Below are positions 1-11,850 of a stretch of 58,883 nucleotides of DNA, one piece after another (the stretch's first letter is position 1; each line of letters begins with the position of its first letter). The notes beneath the pieces are model-generated. The model did no database searches and had not been told where the DNA came from. It saw nothing but the letters and a program-made list of their open reading frames with translations. The position numbers and the translations under genes were made by a program. The stretch covers positions 578,240-637,122 of the forward strand of contig NW_003106593.1 of the NCBI RefSeq assembly GCF_000003605.2, in the 5' to 3' direction. This stretch comes from Saccoglossus kowalevskii (taxonomy: Eukaryota; Hemichordata; Enteropneusta; Harrimaniidae).

Positions 1-264
1 GTAAAAAATATTATATGGTGGTAGATTTTCAATCAAATAATTAAAATTCAGTAAAATATGTTTTTTTGTATAAATTGTGCATGTGACTCATCAGGAATCA
101 GTAAAAAAAAACTTGCATGCAGGACTGAAACACTTATACTATTTTTATTGAAGTCATGCACTTTTACATGCACAGATCAGGATAAGAAACTTTATCTACC
201 GTATGTACATATTGGACTCAGTACTGGCTGATTTTTAAATTGACATATTGTCTGGCATGAACAT

Positions 265-430
265 TACTGTAAAATCTGTATTAGAAATCGCAGCTTCTAT
301 TAAAATGGTACAATGCAACAGAGAGGATGCGGTTTCTATTAGAGCATGTACACATATGAGAAATGATGAATTTTTGGTTCTCAATTATTCAAAAAGAATG
401 GATGCGGCTTCTAAAACAGATTTTACTGTA
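265..430 (+). mobile_element. MITE family A, copy 1
   Basis: A 166-bp element with inverted ends: it starts TACTGTAAAATCTGTATTAG and its end, reverse-complemented, reads TACAGTAAAATCTGTTTTAG. Two diverged copies lie in the opposite orientation at 15547-15706 and 23463-23605. Inside, the motif ATGCGG(T/C)TTCTA recurs, so it has weak internal repetition. It is open in one frame over its length, but that frame is not a gene. It is non-autonomous and no transposase is visible. A DNA-transposon origin is inferred from the ends and copy number. Confidence 0.7.
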
Positions 431-501
431 CTGCATAACAAAAAATTGAAGGTCGTGCAGAAATACACCTAGTCACGGGCTACTTGATTGTGACTATAAG
501 T

Positions 502-813
502 AACCGTACATTAGAAATAGAGAAAGGGTAACATACCCAAATACGTCTAGAAATGAGAACATGTAAAAATTGTACACAAGAAAAGATTGAAAATGAACAA
601 CATTTCTTCATGGAATGTACAAAATATATAAAACACAGATAAGAATTTCTTTCAAGTGTTGAACTTCCAAAAAGTAAAAAAACAAAAGAGCAGAAATGTA
701 TTTACAAAATGAGTAAAACTAAAGACAACTTAGTCAGACAGATTGGAGAATATTTATATAACATTTTTTCTACTAGGAGAGATTGCAATGACCGTTTTTT
801 TTATTTTATCTTA
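502..813 (+). pseudogene. Degraded C-terminal end of a LINE reverse transcriptase ORF
   Basis: In the frame starting at 502 the translation first gives RTLEIEKG, then after a stop a cysteine-histidine block with RTCKNC, IENEQHFF and MECTKY. The spacing C-x2-C, then E-x2-H-x4-C, matches the zinc-knuckle-like motif often seen at the C terminus of non-LTR retrotransposon polyproteins. In those proteins it is typically preceded by an H/R-x-L-x-IE-x-GR segment, as here. In-frame stops (TAA in the GR position and after KHR) show it is dead. No upstream reverse transcriptase or endonuclease core is in the window, so this is a 5'-truncated relic. The exact clade (CR1, RTE or Jockey-like) cannot be set from this piece. 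Confidence 0.65.
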
Positions 814-3372
814 TGATGTATAAGTTAATAATTACATGTACTTTATTGCTGTACACTGATGTACAGAATGTGGGACGTATGTGCGGTAAATATAAATGCA
901 ACATCTTGATGTTATTGTGACCCAAAATCGAATTGTTTGTTCTAGTGCTCAGCTGAATGGTTAGCGAATTATCTGGCCATATTGCCGATTTGGTGTACCA
1001 TCCATTATTGTGATAACAGAAACCGACCGTGTATGTACGTAGCGAACGCTGTCACCACTATTTCCACAGACTCAATGGCGCAGTCTGACCGTGAAGGCAA
1101 CGTAGTTTATTTAGTCTCGACCAAGGGAGACTGTGAATTAAGAAATCCGCAAACACTCATTTACTTACCTAAGAGAACTATTTTAAAAGATGGGACGTCG
1201 TCATTCTTCCAAATACCACTATAACTGACATCTGGTGAACAAAAATATTAGGTACATAATATCAGATCCCAATCTCATTGTAAACTGCCCGGTAAACACT
1301 CATAGCCCGCAGGTTCTTCGTGGAACTTGGTCCTTGGTTTGGGTTGAAAAGCGAAAGTCCCTAAAATACATGCTATTTACTTGTCTTCTTATATATTATT
1401 CGAACCATATGCATTACAGTTCTCAGTGTAAGAAGTGTCGGAGTTATTACTCGTCGTTTTCAAGAGAAAAGCAACAAATATAGTCTTACCCGCGTCACCT
1501 CCTTTCCCACAACCAGCCCCCATCTTGGTACCTGTGACCTTTCAACTCGCGGCGTGATACAAATGGCATTCGGCAGTTAAAACATAGTCAGTGTTTATTC
1601 CTTGCAATTTGCGCCGATATGTAAACAAATAAACAGTATGGCACATATATATATCTATATATCGTATTCTTGCCATTTTTATAGGAAATAGGTCATAAAT
1701 AACACCAGTTGTATGTTGATAACCAAAATGGCGGATGGATATCAATAAATTAGAGCAGTTACGCGATGTAAACACTTCCCCAGCAACACAGGTGAAGCGA
1801 ACGCAGTGACGTCACATGTAAACAACTGCATATACACTACAGACATTGGTTCTATGCGTCATGTAGCCGGATAACAGAATGAAGCCGTTTATCTTTCTTT
1901 TTTGAGCGCCATGTGCGATTATATCAGAAACAAAAATACAATTTGCACGATGGGATTGCGTCCATTCATTATTATTATTATTATTGAATAAATGGTAGCA
2001 CATATTTGCGTCATGTGTCCCGGGATGAAGGATGAGTCACTACATCGGTGTGATGCTCTAAAAAAATATGATAAACAAAAATTAAAAAAGGCAAAGGAAT
2101 AATATAGTACTTCTAACAACCCCTGCCAGGGGAACGCAACTTGAAAGATAATATTGTACATTGTTTGTCCGGGCAATTCATGACATTAGGTGCAATGATT
2201 GTAGATAACAAAACAAAAACATTGTATATACACGTTTCATTAGTGCCATGAATTGTAGGAATATATTCAGAGATTTCTGCTAGAAATAAAAGCCTCCACC
2301 TTTAAGTAGCGAATACTATAAAAAGCGATACAGATGGCGTGGATAAACAAAAAGCCCGAAACGCCGGAAAGATGTTCTGTCTTCTCGTTCTGTTCGAACG
2401 TATTTTACATTTGATGTGTTGATGAATAACTATGACCATGGAATATGTTCTTGAGTCACCACATGGCAGGTACCAGGCGTCATGAACATTTTCCAAAACA
2501 ACAAGATTTTCTACTGCCAAACACTTTATTGTCTTGTTCTCCTGCTTGATTATGAATAGTCGTCAATATTTTAAAAGTATCCCTTTTTGGTTTTGACAAA
2601 AACATGCGAAAGAAGTATACCCCTTCACCGCAAAATTCAAAACACATATCGTGATGCATCGTCACCACTGAGAACTTACATAGTTGAAGTATACAGGTAT
2701 GCACCGCGGTTTATTCTCCCATTTTCACGGCCTAGTCGGCCTTTCCGGCAATTTTAGCAAAATGTTTTGTAATTGTTTAGCCAAAAGGCGCACCATCGCC
2801 GACTCAAATCTTTTTGGATTACGTTTTCAACTAACTTCGGAGCATCCGTGTCCAAAATTCAGGCGAGTATACCCCTGGAGGGTGTTCGTCATCATACATC
2901 ATCCAAACATTCACCAACACAAATATGGAAAACAATCCAATATACTTTTTTCCCTACTTTTATTTGCTTGTCAGTTTTTCCCTGTGTGTCTCAGAACAGA
3001 TTTTTTTTATTAGTGGTTGTTTAATTGTTTCGCGCGCCTTTCGAATCAAAATCACTCACCTTTTGTATTTTAATGTACCCTTTTTCCCCCCGTCTGATTA
3101 TTCTTACATAAGGACATTTTTGTTATACATTTCAAACAACAAACCCAACCAAACTAAGCACCAAATATATATCCAATATAAATACTGGTACAATACGGCG
3201 GGTGATTGTGAAATAGTACAAGCGAAATGTACGCCCCAATTTCACAATGACGTCACTAATTTCGCGAAACTGACAATTTCACTTACAACAAAAAACAATC
3301 ACCTGACTGTAGCAAGTCTAGCAAGACTCGTGTGCGCGTCGAATGCACTTGGCTGAAAAGAATACGTAGAAT
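814..3372. other. Non-coding stretch, no gene seen
   Basis: Short open frames occur on both strands but none shows a domain, codon bias or splice partner. Content includes an (ATT)n microsatellite at 1968-1985 and CpG-containing patches around 960-1220 and 3170-3360. The frame at 2925-3356 is the longest (143 codons) and its translation is of low-complexity, non-protein character. Confidence 0.5.
1968..1985. repeat. (ATT)n microsatellite
   Basis: Six consecutive ATT units, uninterrupted. Confidence 0.9.
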
Positions 3373-3406
3373 CACAGTCCCTCTATCACTCTATAGAGGG
3401 ACTGTG
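3373..3406. repeat. Perfect 14-bp hairpin with 6-base loop
   Basis: CACAGTCCCTCTAT at 3373-3386 is the exact reverse complement of 3393-3406, with the loop CACTCT between. No T-run or gene end is adjacent, and this is eukaryotic DNA, so it is not called a terminator. It may be the core of a small foldback transposon or a hairpin RNA. Confidence 0.85.
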
Positions 3407-5519
3407 GTAGAATACACATGAAAGGAAAGCGTCGGCCAAGACGACCGATACGCCCGTCCATCAACTAGTAGCGCACTGAAACATGTAAAATGACGCTGAT
3501 CATTCAATGAGTTAGCTCCATGTCAAGAACATTTTTTGAAACCTGTTTAGTAAAAATAGCGCGACCTTGACCAAGCCACCGCGACCGAGCCATGCGAAGC
3601 CACCGGGAAGCCACCACATTTATAACTCTATGGTTTTTCAGTGAATTCGTCGGTACACTGCAAACAGAGGTTTAAGTCAGAGAGAAAAAAATATTGGTCG
3701 CAAAAAAAAAACACAAAAAAAAAACACACACACACACAATCACGGATGAATAATAGTGAACAGGTGAAATAAAACAACTATCACCCTTTAGGGCAGAGTG
3801 ACATGGAATAAGTATAGAAGATCTCTTTATACCTCCACAAACAACGGTGTCTCAAGACTCCACCATAACGTAAATAAATGTTGACATACATACATCTTCA
3901 AAAAAATGGTCACGGAGATGTTCAAGTTCAATGCAATCATTATTTCATAGATGATCAAAATGTTAATATAGCAAAAATTATAAATTGTCATTGATTGATA
4001 CCATTTTAGAAGTAGACAGATAAATTTGAAAATTCATGTACTGGCACACTAGATTAGGTCGGAAATTTATGAGAATCGTTCAAAATGTGGAAAAAAGTGT
4101 GAAAATTAGCACATTAAATAATTGTGTCTGCTCAGCAAGACCCGTGTGATCCGATCAAAACTGCGGTCGCCGTCTTGGATTTCACCAATAAGCGTCCACC
4201 TCAGAAGAGAGAATGTGTTAGATTGTAAGATTTGTCATACTTCTGACAGAGTAGTGAATGCACCCAAGTCAACCAGGCAAGGAAAAGGAAGGTAGATTGA
4301 GTGCATACCACCCACAATAGCTGTACTTGTATAACACATCCTGTCAAGCAGGATATGTTTTGGGCCGCGCGTTAGTACCAAGACAACAGCTACCAAGTCC
4401 TAATGACTGGGGATGGACATTGAATGTTTCTTTCGGGACATGTCTTCCAGAAGCGACCAATTAATGCAAGGAAATTGTCAAATGTGGTTGCAAGAAAGCA
4501 ATCAAATGTTCCATGGCATCGCTCCAATCTACTAAGCTGTCAAGTTGTGTCAGAACATGATATCGTCCGGACTGAATAAAAAAAAAAACTGTAATAATGT
4601 AATTACATTACAAAACTTCTGAAGCATATCTGTTCACTATTTTTTTACTTACGAATAATGAAAAAAATGATATATCATATGTTTGTTGGTCTTGTTGTAT
4701 TTCTGGGGCTTAAAACCATATAATTAGAGTCTAAAATTATATTTCCAGGTGTCTCGTAGGCAAATAGATGGCGGTCGCACTTTTCTTCTGATCACGTGGG
4801 TTCTTTTTTATATGAAAGAGTATGAAAAACTGATATAGTAGGACAGTTTTTCACCTTCTGAATGATTCTTTGATAATCTACTATACTACACGGTGAAATA
4901 TCTACGGGCGCAATTATTTTAGTGCCTCTCATTCTCCCCCCTGAAAAAAACAAAACAATCACCAACGCATAGAGTACCGATGTTTGTAAAATCGATGAAT
5001 ATCGATTAGTATTATCGAAGCGTTGACAAACCCCGAAACATGTTCGTTGTCCTTGGATTATACATGTGGTGGTTATGAGTCAAAAGCATTTTAAAAAATG
5101 GTGTCTTGGTAGTCCATGGAGCAACAAACCACGTTTGTAGTTCTATGCATGAGATATGGCGTTGTGCATGCGTGTCAACTACCGTTTCAATCAAAAAATC
5201 CCCAAATTCAAAATTATTATACCTAACAAAAAAACGGTTATCATGGTTTTGGTAACCGTGACAACAACTCGTCACCCAAATGGAGCCAGTCTACCCCTGG
5301 ATGTAGCGGCACACATTTACAAAAAGTCAACTTCGTATCGGATTCTTCTGATTTTTATCTAACAGACAACGCATCTGATTGGTTGCTTGTTAAGCACATT
5401 TGTTGACAATAATTTGGCTTGTTTACTTTGTCGGAAAACAGAAACACATTTGTTGATATTCCTTGTTACTAGCAGACTTTACACGGGATCATCAGTACTT
5501 AGAGTAAGAGTATTACGTT
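3407..5519. other. Non-coding stretch, no gene seen
   Basis: Contains A-rich and (CA)n-like sequence around 3700-3740 and a CpG-bearing patch at 3560-3620. Further on it is mostly AT-rich, with no domain-bearing frame on either strand. Confidence 0.5.
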
Positions 5520-5643
5520 CAGCACCTGCCCCGTTCACGTGTGCGTGTAGTCACGTAACACTTCTCAGTCGGAGTACGTGAAGATAGCACAGAGAAGAAT
5601 CTGTTTCACCAGATTCCGACAGAAGTCGCTAAATAGTAAAATG
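5500..5643 (+). promoter_or_regulatory. Candidate promoter and first exon ending ATG|GTAAGT
   Basis: A CpG-containing stretch with two CACGT(A/G) motifs (around 5537-5555) leads into an ATG at 5641-5643 followed at once by a strong donor, GTAAGT. A first exon that ends right after its start codon is common in animal genes. The donor phase (0) fits the phase of the PRDM1 exon at 35728, but that exon is 30 kb away and no nearer acceptor exon was recognised. This could equally serve an unrecognised transcript or be chance. Confidence 0.3.
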
Positions 5644-5707
5644 GTAAGTGGAATAATGTCTTAAGTATGTCATAACATGGACTGTTACTACCCATGGACA
5701 ACTGGGA

Positions 5708-5851
5708 CAAGGCCGTAGGAAGCAAAAATTAGTTGGTCCGGCCATCCATGAGGGCCGTAGGCCCGAGGCGTATGATAACGTGGGCCGAAGGACCATGTCT
5801 GCTAGGGGGGACGTGCAGAAGTGGTCCGGCCGTACGGTTCCTACGGCCTTG
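5708..5851. repeat. Inverted GGCCGTAGG repeat
   Basis: CAAGGCCGTAGGAA at 5708-5721 is the exact reverse complement of 5838-5851. Between them the 9-mer GGTCCGGCC occurs directly twice (5735-5743 and 5823-5831), and GGCCGTAGG or GGCCGAAGG recurs. This is a GC-rich foldback about 144 bp long, quite unlike the AT-rich surroundings. Its origin is unknown. Confidence 0.7.
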
Positions 5852-8121
5852 ACGGACCGTGTAAAATCACGTGTTTTGTTTGTATCATCAAATGTCATCT
5901 TGTCACTGCGATTTTGTACCCCGGTACATACAAGAACTGTGTTCCCGGTTCTTGTTTCCAGTAACGAAGATTCCCGGAAAAGGCCGGTGTATTTTGAATC
6001 AAGCAACGTAACCTGCCCGGTACAAATATTTCTATCTTTCGCCAAGTTTACGTGCGTTTACGTTGAACATGGGCCTATGTATAATCTCAGGCTACTATAG
6101 TCTGATATGTAACTACATGTATTTCTGTGGTTCACGTCCCCATGTTGTGAGCATGGAGGTAAAAAGAGATATCATTCTTGGCATTGAATGGGAAGTAAGC
6201 GTGTATTACTTTTAGACTCTCTTAAATGAGTGAATGCTAACAATTTACATGCAAAATTACCGTTTAATGAAGAAGCTCTGCCTCATATCAGTCCACGGAG
6301 GCTGCTATCATGGAGAGAGAAAAAAAGAGTTTCATGATGTTGCATAAAAGTTCAAAGAAACCAGTTACTAGTACTTCATAGTGGTAAAACAAAAGAATGG
6401 CGATAATCAGTATTCATAAACCTTTGTGTTGTTAATCCCCTTATTGTTCACATAAGTGGCAAGGTAAATTATGCCACCCTGGGCACTAACTAAGTCAATG
6501 TCAGTATTCATACTGGGCTTCGCTAATAAATTAGTGTTTTATTTAAATTTGTGTACTAGTAATTTGCTTTCAACCACACAGACTCTTTTTGAGTAACCGT
6601 GCACAGACTAAACTATTCAAATTTGTTACGTCAAACAAGAAGACTAAATACAAGAACAAATACAGGCGAAAGTACGGTGTCAAATTTGAGAAAAAGTTTA
6701 TGTTTTTTTTGCTTGTTTTTTGGCTTCTTTATTTCTTTCTCGTGACAAAATGATGTGCCAGGTTGGGACTTTCTGGACAATCAGACATCAAACTTTCGTT
6801 CGGCATTACCCCCCCCCCCCAAGTGTGGTTTTACAGATTTCCAGTATCTCGGGATCATGGTATTTTTATTATGTTTTGACGCACGCATTGATATTGGCAG
6901 TTTTCTCGAATCGTCGCGTTCTGCCTACCCGACTTTTGCTGAATCAGTGTTGAATGGTCCACCGATAATAAGCGAATACATAGAAAAATATAATCCCGAC
7001 CAATGGAAACTTCAAACTGACCGGACCGAAGATTCTTGTCACACATAGACTCTATTTAGTTCCCCTTTAATCACCGGACTTTACCCAATCCGCCATAAAG
7101 CTCCATACCCACATGCACGTAACGTGCTTACACGGAGGCGAGCACAAATCACAAAATTGTGGTTTTTTCGTATTTCCTGCTATCGTCGATTTTTTAAAAC
7201 CATTTACTATATGAACACCGCTAAACTGTAGTAACCGCGAAATTGAAGTAATAAACATTTAAGAGTAAAAGTTTCGATTAAAATATTTTTGAAGTGAGAA
7301 ATAAAAATCCTCAATTAATTAAGTCAAGTTTCAAACTCTTGATTTCTGAACACAAACGCCATAAGGTTGTAATAAATAAAAATCCAAAATTTACATTCCA
7401 TGTACTTGTCAGATTGTGATGACCTTAACTAAATGAACCGAAGTAAGGAAGATCTGCATACGCCACGCTACATATTATTTGCATCGGAAAGTCACAGCGA
7501 TGCTTGTCAAAGCGCCACAATCGTCGCACCGCGTCGTGTACGGTGTGGGTCTCTTGTGACGTAGATATCGCGTATTTCTTTAACGCGGATAGACCACGAT
7601 GGTCTGGCGTGGCTGGACAATTTCCATTGATCGGGAAACAGTATGGGACTCTTGAAAAAATGAATAATTTCAACAAATTAGGATTGAAGCTATGGGGAAA
7701 GACCAGGTTATATTGACATTTATTTGTGTTTCGCGGTAACACATTAACGAAACCAGCACACGACTGGGAAACTTGTCGTACGATACCGCTGTTCTATGTA
7801 TCGGAGAAAGTTCATAGCTGGTGTAAAAGTTGAACTTTGTTAATTACATCACTTCACAGGTGGCCAGGCGGCGATATCGGCGACATGATCCGATCTGAGT
7901 TTGTTTTCTTTATTTATTACTGAATGACCAACTAGAATAGTCACATATTAACCAACTTCACTTTCGTACGCTATGTGCGTTGATTTATTGCTTTTGTATA
8001 TGGTTCCGCATATATACCCGAGGAGCGATCACCCCACTAATTCACTTGACGCGGCACGCTGTACTGGCCCTGCGGCTCATATCGGAACGCTCCCTGCCTA
8101 CTATATCAGCACAGACACACA
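5852..8121. other. Non-coding stretch, CpG-bearing
   Basis: No supportable coding exon. A run of C lies near 6810. A frame at 5629-6045 on the minus strand and one at 5780-6100 on the plus strand overlap the GC-rich foldback and have no recognisable domain. CpG-bearing patches recur at 6880-7240 and 7430-7900. Confidence 0.45.
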
Positions 8122-8208
8122 ATGGCAAAGAGACGTCAAAGAATGCGCTTTACAAGAAAGAGAAGAGGGAAGAAGGTAAGAGGAAAATACAGGAATGATT
8201 TCATTTAA
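8122..8208 (+). CDS. Possible small basic peptide or first coding exon
   Basis: ATG at 8122 opens 28 codons that are strikingly basic at the start (MAKRRQRMRFTRKRRGKK), stopping at TAA 8206-8208. After codon 18, AAG is followed by GTAAGAGG, a good splice donor at 8176, so the real product may be a first coding exon of 18 codons in phase 0. A TATATA-containing segment lies about 110 bases upstream and the surroundings are CpG-rich. I do not recognise the peptide. Basic N termini of this kind occur in nuclear and nucleic-acid-binding proteins, but composition alone cannot fix a function. It may also be chance. Confidence 0.25.
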   Translation: MAKRRQRMRFTRKRRGKKVRGKYRNDFI

Positions 8209-11200
8209 CGGTTGGCGTCACCGCCCAACATCGCCCGCTTGCACGGTTTCGTACCGATCGATAATTACTCTCTCCACGAAAGACAGGTATATCTTGAAAT
8301 GTCAAGAAGCCTCGGCAACTAAATTTTAAAATATAACGCACTTTTGCTGTCACACGACACTCTGGGATTTTTACATTGCACTGTAATAATCCAACTACGA
8401 CCTGTTGATCGTGTTAATGTTTCTATCGCATGGAGGCAAAACAACTCCATGATTTTAAGTTTGAACAGTCGTTTAGGCAAGCAACATTTACGTATAGTAA
8501 ATTCTTGACTAGCCACTTAAAGAGAAATATCACGGATAAGAATCGCTCTAACTATGTACAAGGGTTAACTGCGTAGACGTGCGTGGTCGGCACAAAACAC
8601 CGTCAGCTGATCTGCGCATGTCCGTCAGCGAAAGTGAGATAACGCTCCCAGCCCACGCCCTCCGCAAACCATAGCCAAATGCCAGGGATTGTAATGACAT
8701 TCGAAGGTCTGATTATCACCGGCGCCTTCCAAGATCATCCGTATCTCGGCTTTCATATTAGATTATCGGTTGTCGGATTATAGTGCAGCTCAAATTTGTT
8801 ACTATTCTTTCAATATTTGATTATCGCTTGTTACAATCTTGTTTACCGATTCCAACCAATGACTAACCTGGATTTGCTAGTATGTGTAAACACCACATAT
8901 CAGCGGTCTGATAAAGAAAGAAGTGACAAAGATTTATATGCGTTAAAAATAGCACTACTTTCTAAGCCCGGGATCACTTGTATTATTTATATACGTGTAT
9001 GTAAGGCTCCAACTTCTGGTGAAAATCACAGCCCGGGAAGCCAAACTCCTTTAAATCAAATTGTCGGTGGAAACCCACCCTTTAAAGTGGTTTAAACATT
9101 TTTTACAGCAAAAGAAATCATGGTAAAATGGACCTATCATTGTCATACATTACATGCTGTATATCAACACAACTTAGACTCCTGAAAAATTCAAAAAAGG
9201 GACCCCCTGACCCTGGAAAATGTCAAAAAGGAATCCATTGGCCATTTTAAAACATAATTTACAGACTGTTTGAGTGCCTCGCGTACCCGTTGGCTGGTTT
9301 CTACCTTGTCCCGGGTTTCTAAGTACGTTCACTCTCTGGAAACAATAACGACTAAAATCTGTGTGAAGAAACAGCGTCGAATACGCCGCACCGTGACCCA
9401 TATCGAAAGCGAACACCATCGTCCTTTCAGTATATTTACTCTGCCGATGATATTTCATTCTGGGAAGGGGCCTCTGATATTATTTTGGGGGTACTTCACC
9501 TTGCAAATATGTTTGTTCTTCATGCTTCATAGCACGTTTAATGACAATTAACAATGTTGTTTTTTGTGCCAAGAAACCCAAACGATTTTTGTTAATGGCA
9601 ACGTTACAAAAATGCGGCTTTACAATTATTCCGCGAAACATTCACATGAAATTTAGCTTATTTATAGCATTATTTATGATATTACTGTGCGTCGCTTACC
9701 TGTATAGCGTGCAATCACCTAAAGCAATAAAACTAATCTTATGCGTGCTGTGTCCCTCAAACAAATATCCTCGAAACTCGCGGATCAGCAGTTTGAAACA
9801 ACAAAATTGTCCCTGAATGTTAGTTTGAGGTTTGTTTTTTTATCTAAAAGGCCGATCAGAGCTAAGAAATCAATAGCACATTACATATGAAAACCACGAG
9901 AGTGCCTGAATCAGACCCGGATCTACTTCGTTGCAGATGTCAGAGATACAATTGGTATATTGTAGACTCGATTTCCAAACATTACAACTAATGATATAGT
10001 GGTATCCGGAGTAGCCAGTATCCATGTTTCCCCTACATTTACTAGTGGGACAGGAATGTGAGAGAGTTCGACTGATAAACGTCGTCGTGATAATTTTTGG
10101 AAACTAAAATACATATCACAAATATAAGCACATACGTACTGTACTGTTGTTGGTATGTTATTAGAACGGATTTTCTGTAGAACCAGCTACCCATCTTGTT
10201 TTAACGACTATCACTACTGAAAGAGGCTGAAAGTCGTACATGTTTGTATTGTAGTAAAAGTATGAACAATTTATTCAAGTGACAGAGTAGTAGAGAAGAA
10301 CACAGTGATGTATAATCGTGGAACAGCGACCAAGTTCGCAGGCCGGGTTACTTCAAGCACAAATATCCAACTAAGTTTTTCAGTATTCAATTGCCCAATA
10401 CATGTGTAGTTGGTGCATGTTTTATAGCTATGTTATATGGCCATTGTAGTTCACACCAAAGTTGTAGATAACATATACATTTTCGGGAAATAAAAATGGA
10501 ATACAGTTGTTAAATAACACTTCCGACTTCGATGCCGCGTAGCGTGCCTAATAAGGTGCGCGATGCGGCGTTCATAATAGCACATTGAGTGCGCATGCTC
10601 CTAGAACTGATCGTCAGATTTCTTCAGTATTTCCCATTCACTGACGAAAATGTTAAGTCATCACATCACTGATTTTAGTTTATACTAAGCCTATATTTGT
10701 TTCTTTTAGGAGACCGCTCAACATTTTTTCTTCCTTACGCAACCCGTAAATTATCACTATTATTAACGGGGCTTTCCCGCAAATAAAACGTTATGGTTTT
10801 ATGATTCAATGTTCCAATTATAGTATTTTTAAAGTAGGGAACATGACTACTATTTTGTTTTACTTTCCATACTATGCCAGAAACCACGAATGTTAGCGGG
10901 CCTTTTGTGCTACAAAGGTATAATAAGCAGTTTATTCTTATTGATTGCCAAATTCGCTAAAACAGTATTCTAGTATAGCATTTTTGCAATATTCGGCACG
11001 CGTGCAATCTCGGTTTCATACAAATATATACGCCGGATAAGTTTATAACGATATACAAAAAAAAAAAAAAAAAAACACACGCTAAAATGGGTCACATACT
11101 GACCTTTATAACTTTCACCTGTATCAATATTAGTTGATGTAATGACACATATACAGTGAATACATCTTTGTTACAATGAAAACAGACGTAATTAATCGAA

Positions 11201-11383
11201 CTGCCTGTCACTATCCCCGCATTAGTTAGACGCACAAGGACCAATAACGCGAAACAGAACTTTATGTTTCTTCAATTTTTCCTACTTGACATTCACCACT
11301 TCACTTGTTGAGGGAGGGGTGAACATCTGCTCACGTATTATGTGGTGAGCGACATTTCGTCGAAAGTTGATTATATCGTTATT
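8209..11383. other. Non-coding stretch with CpG patches
   Basis: No supportable exon. A GC-rich patch at 8560-8760 carries AGCGAAAGTGAG at about 8627-8638, close to Blimp-1/IRF-type binding sites. An imperfect GC-rich inverted segment lies near 10530-10575, and an A-run near 11057-11075. Confidence 0.4.
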
Positions 11384-11470
11384 TTGAGGATGTGGTCGTC
11401 GCGCCACCTTCTTGTTCCATATGGGACTCGAAGCTCGTATACGCGATATGGAACAACCACTGCTCTTTAA
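11384..11470. mobile_element. MITE family C, short copy
   Basis: Contains GTCGTCGCGCC and a foldback in which GTTCCATAT pairs with ATATGGAAC. The right edge CTCTTTAA resembles the TTTAAAG terminus of the fuller copies at 11716-11850 and 52822-52930. Confidence 0.55.
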
Positions 11471-11715
11471 GTATTCAAATGATGGAAATATCGCGTGTAA
11501 TTGTCAGTTGTGTAAAAGGTGTGATTTTGGCGATTAACATTTTAGCAGGTCGTGATCACACCTGATTCACCGAAAGTTTATTTGTGAAAAGGTGGCGGTG
11601 ATCATGAATGCAAATAATTTCTTTCATGCATACTCCTCTTACGCACAGTACTGTTTTGACAAGAACTACCACTGAATCTAATGGCATTCACAGTAACAAG
11701 AATGACTCCCATGAT

Positions 11716-11850
11716 TTTAAAGCGCGGTGGTCGTCGCGCAGCGCGCGTTCGAATCACATGTAAATAAACAATGTATTTTACACGCGTTGTAAACGTCGCT
11801 ATGAGTCCCATATCGAACAGGACGCGGCACGACGACTGCCGCCCTTTAAA
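11716..11850. mobile_element. MITE family C, full copy
   Basis: A 135-bp element with long, GC-rich inverted ends: it opens TTTAAAGCGCGGTGGTCGTC and its reverse-complemented end reads TTTAAAGGGCGGCAGTCGTC. The centre (ATCGAACAGGAC with ATGTAAA and TGTAAAC) recurs in degenerate copies at 24003-24115 and 50166-50290 and in the copy at 52822-52930. It is non-autonomous, with no coding capacity. Confidence 0.75.

Noticed and set aside
2925-3356. 143-codon open frame
   Set aside because: The translation is rich in Phe, Tyr and Ser runs from T-rich DNA, with no domain, splice signal or promoter support.
5629-6045. 138-codon open frame on the minus strand and an overlapping plus-strand frame
   Set aside because: Both cover a GC-rich foldback that lacks stops for compositional reasons. 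No domain, and the two frames cannot both be real.
11740-11760. GTTCGAATC as a tRNA B-box
   Set aside because: It lies in a MITE family C arm, with no A-box or cloverleaf around it.
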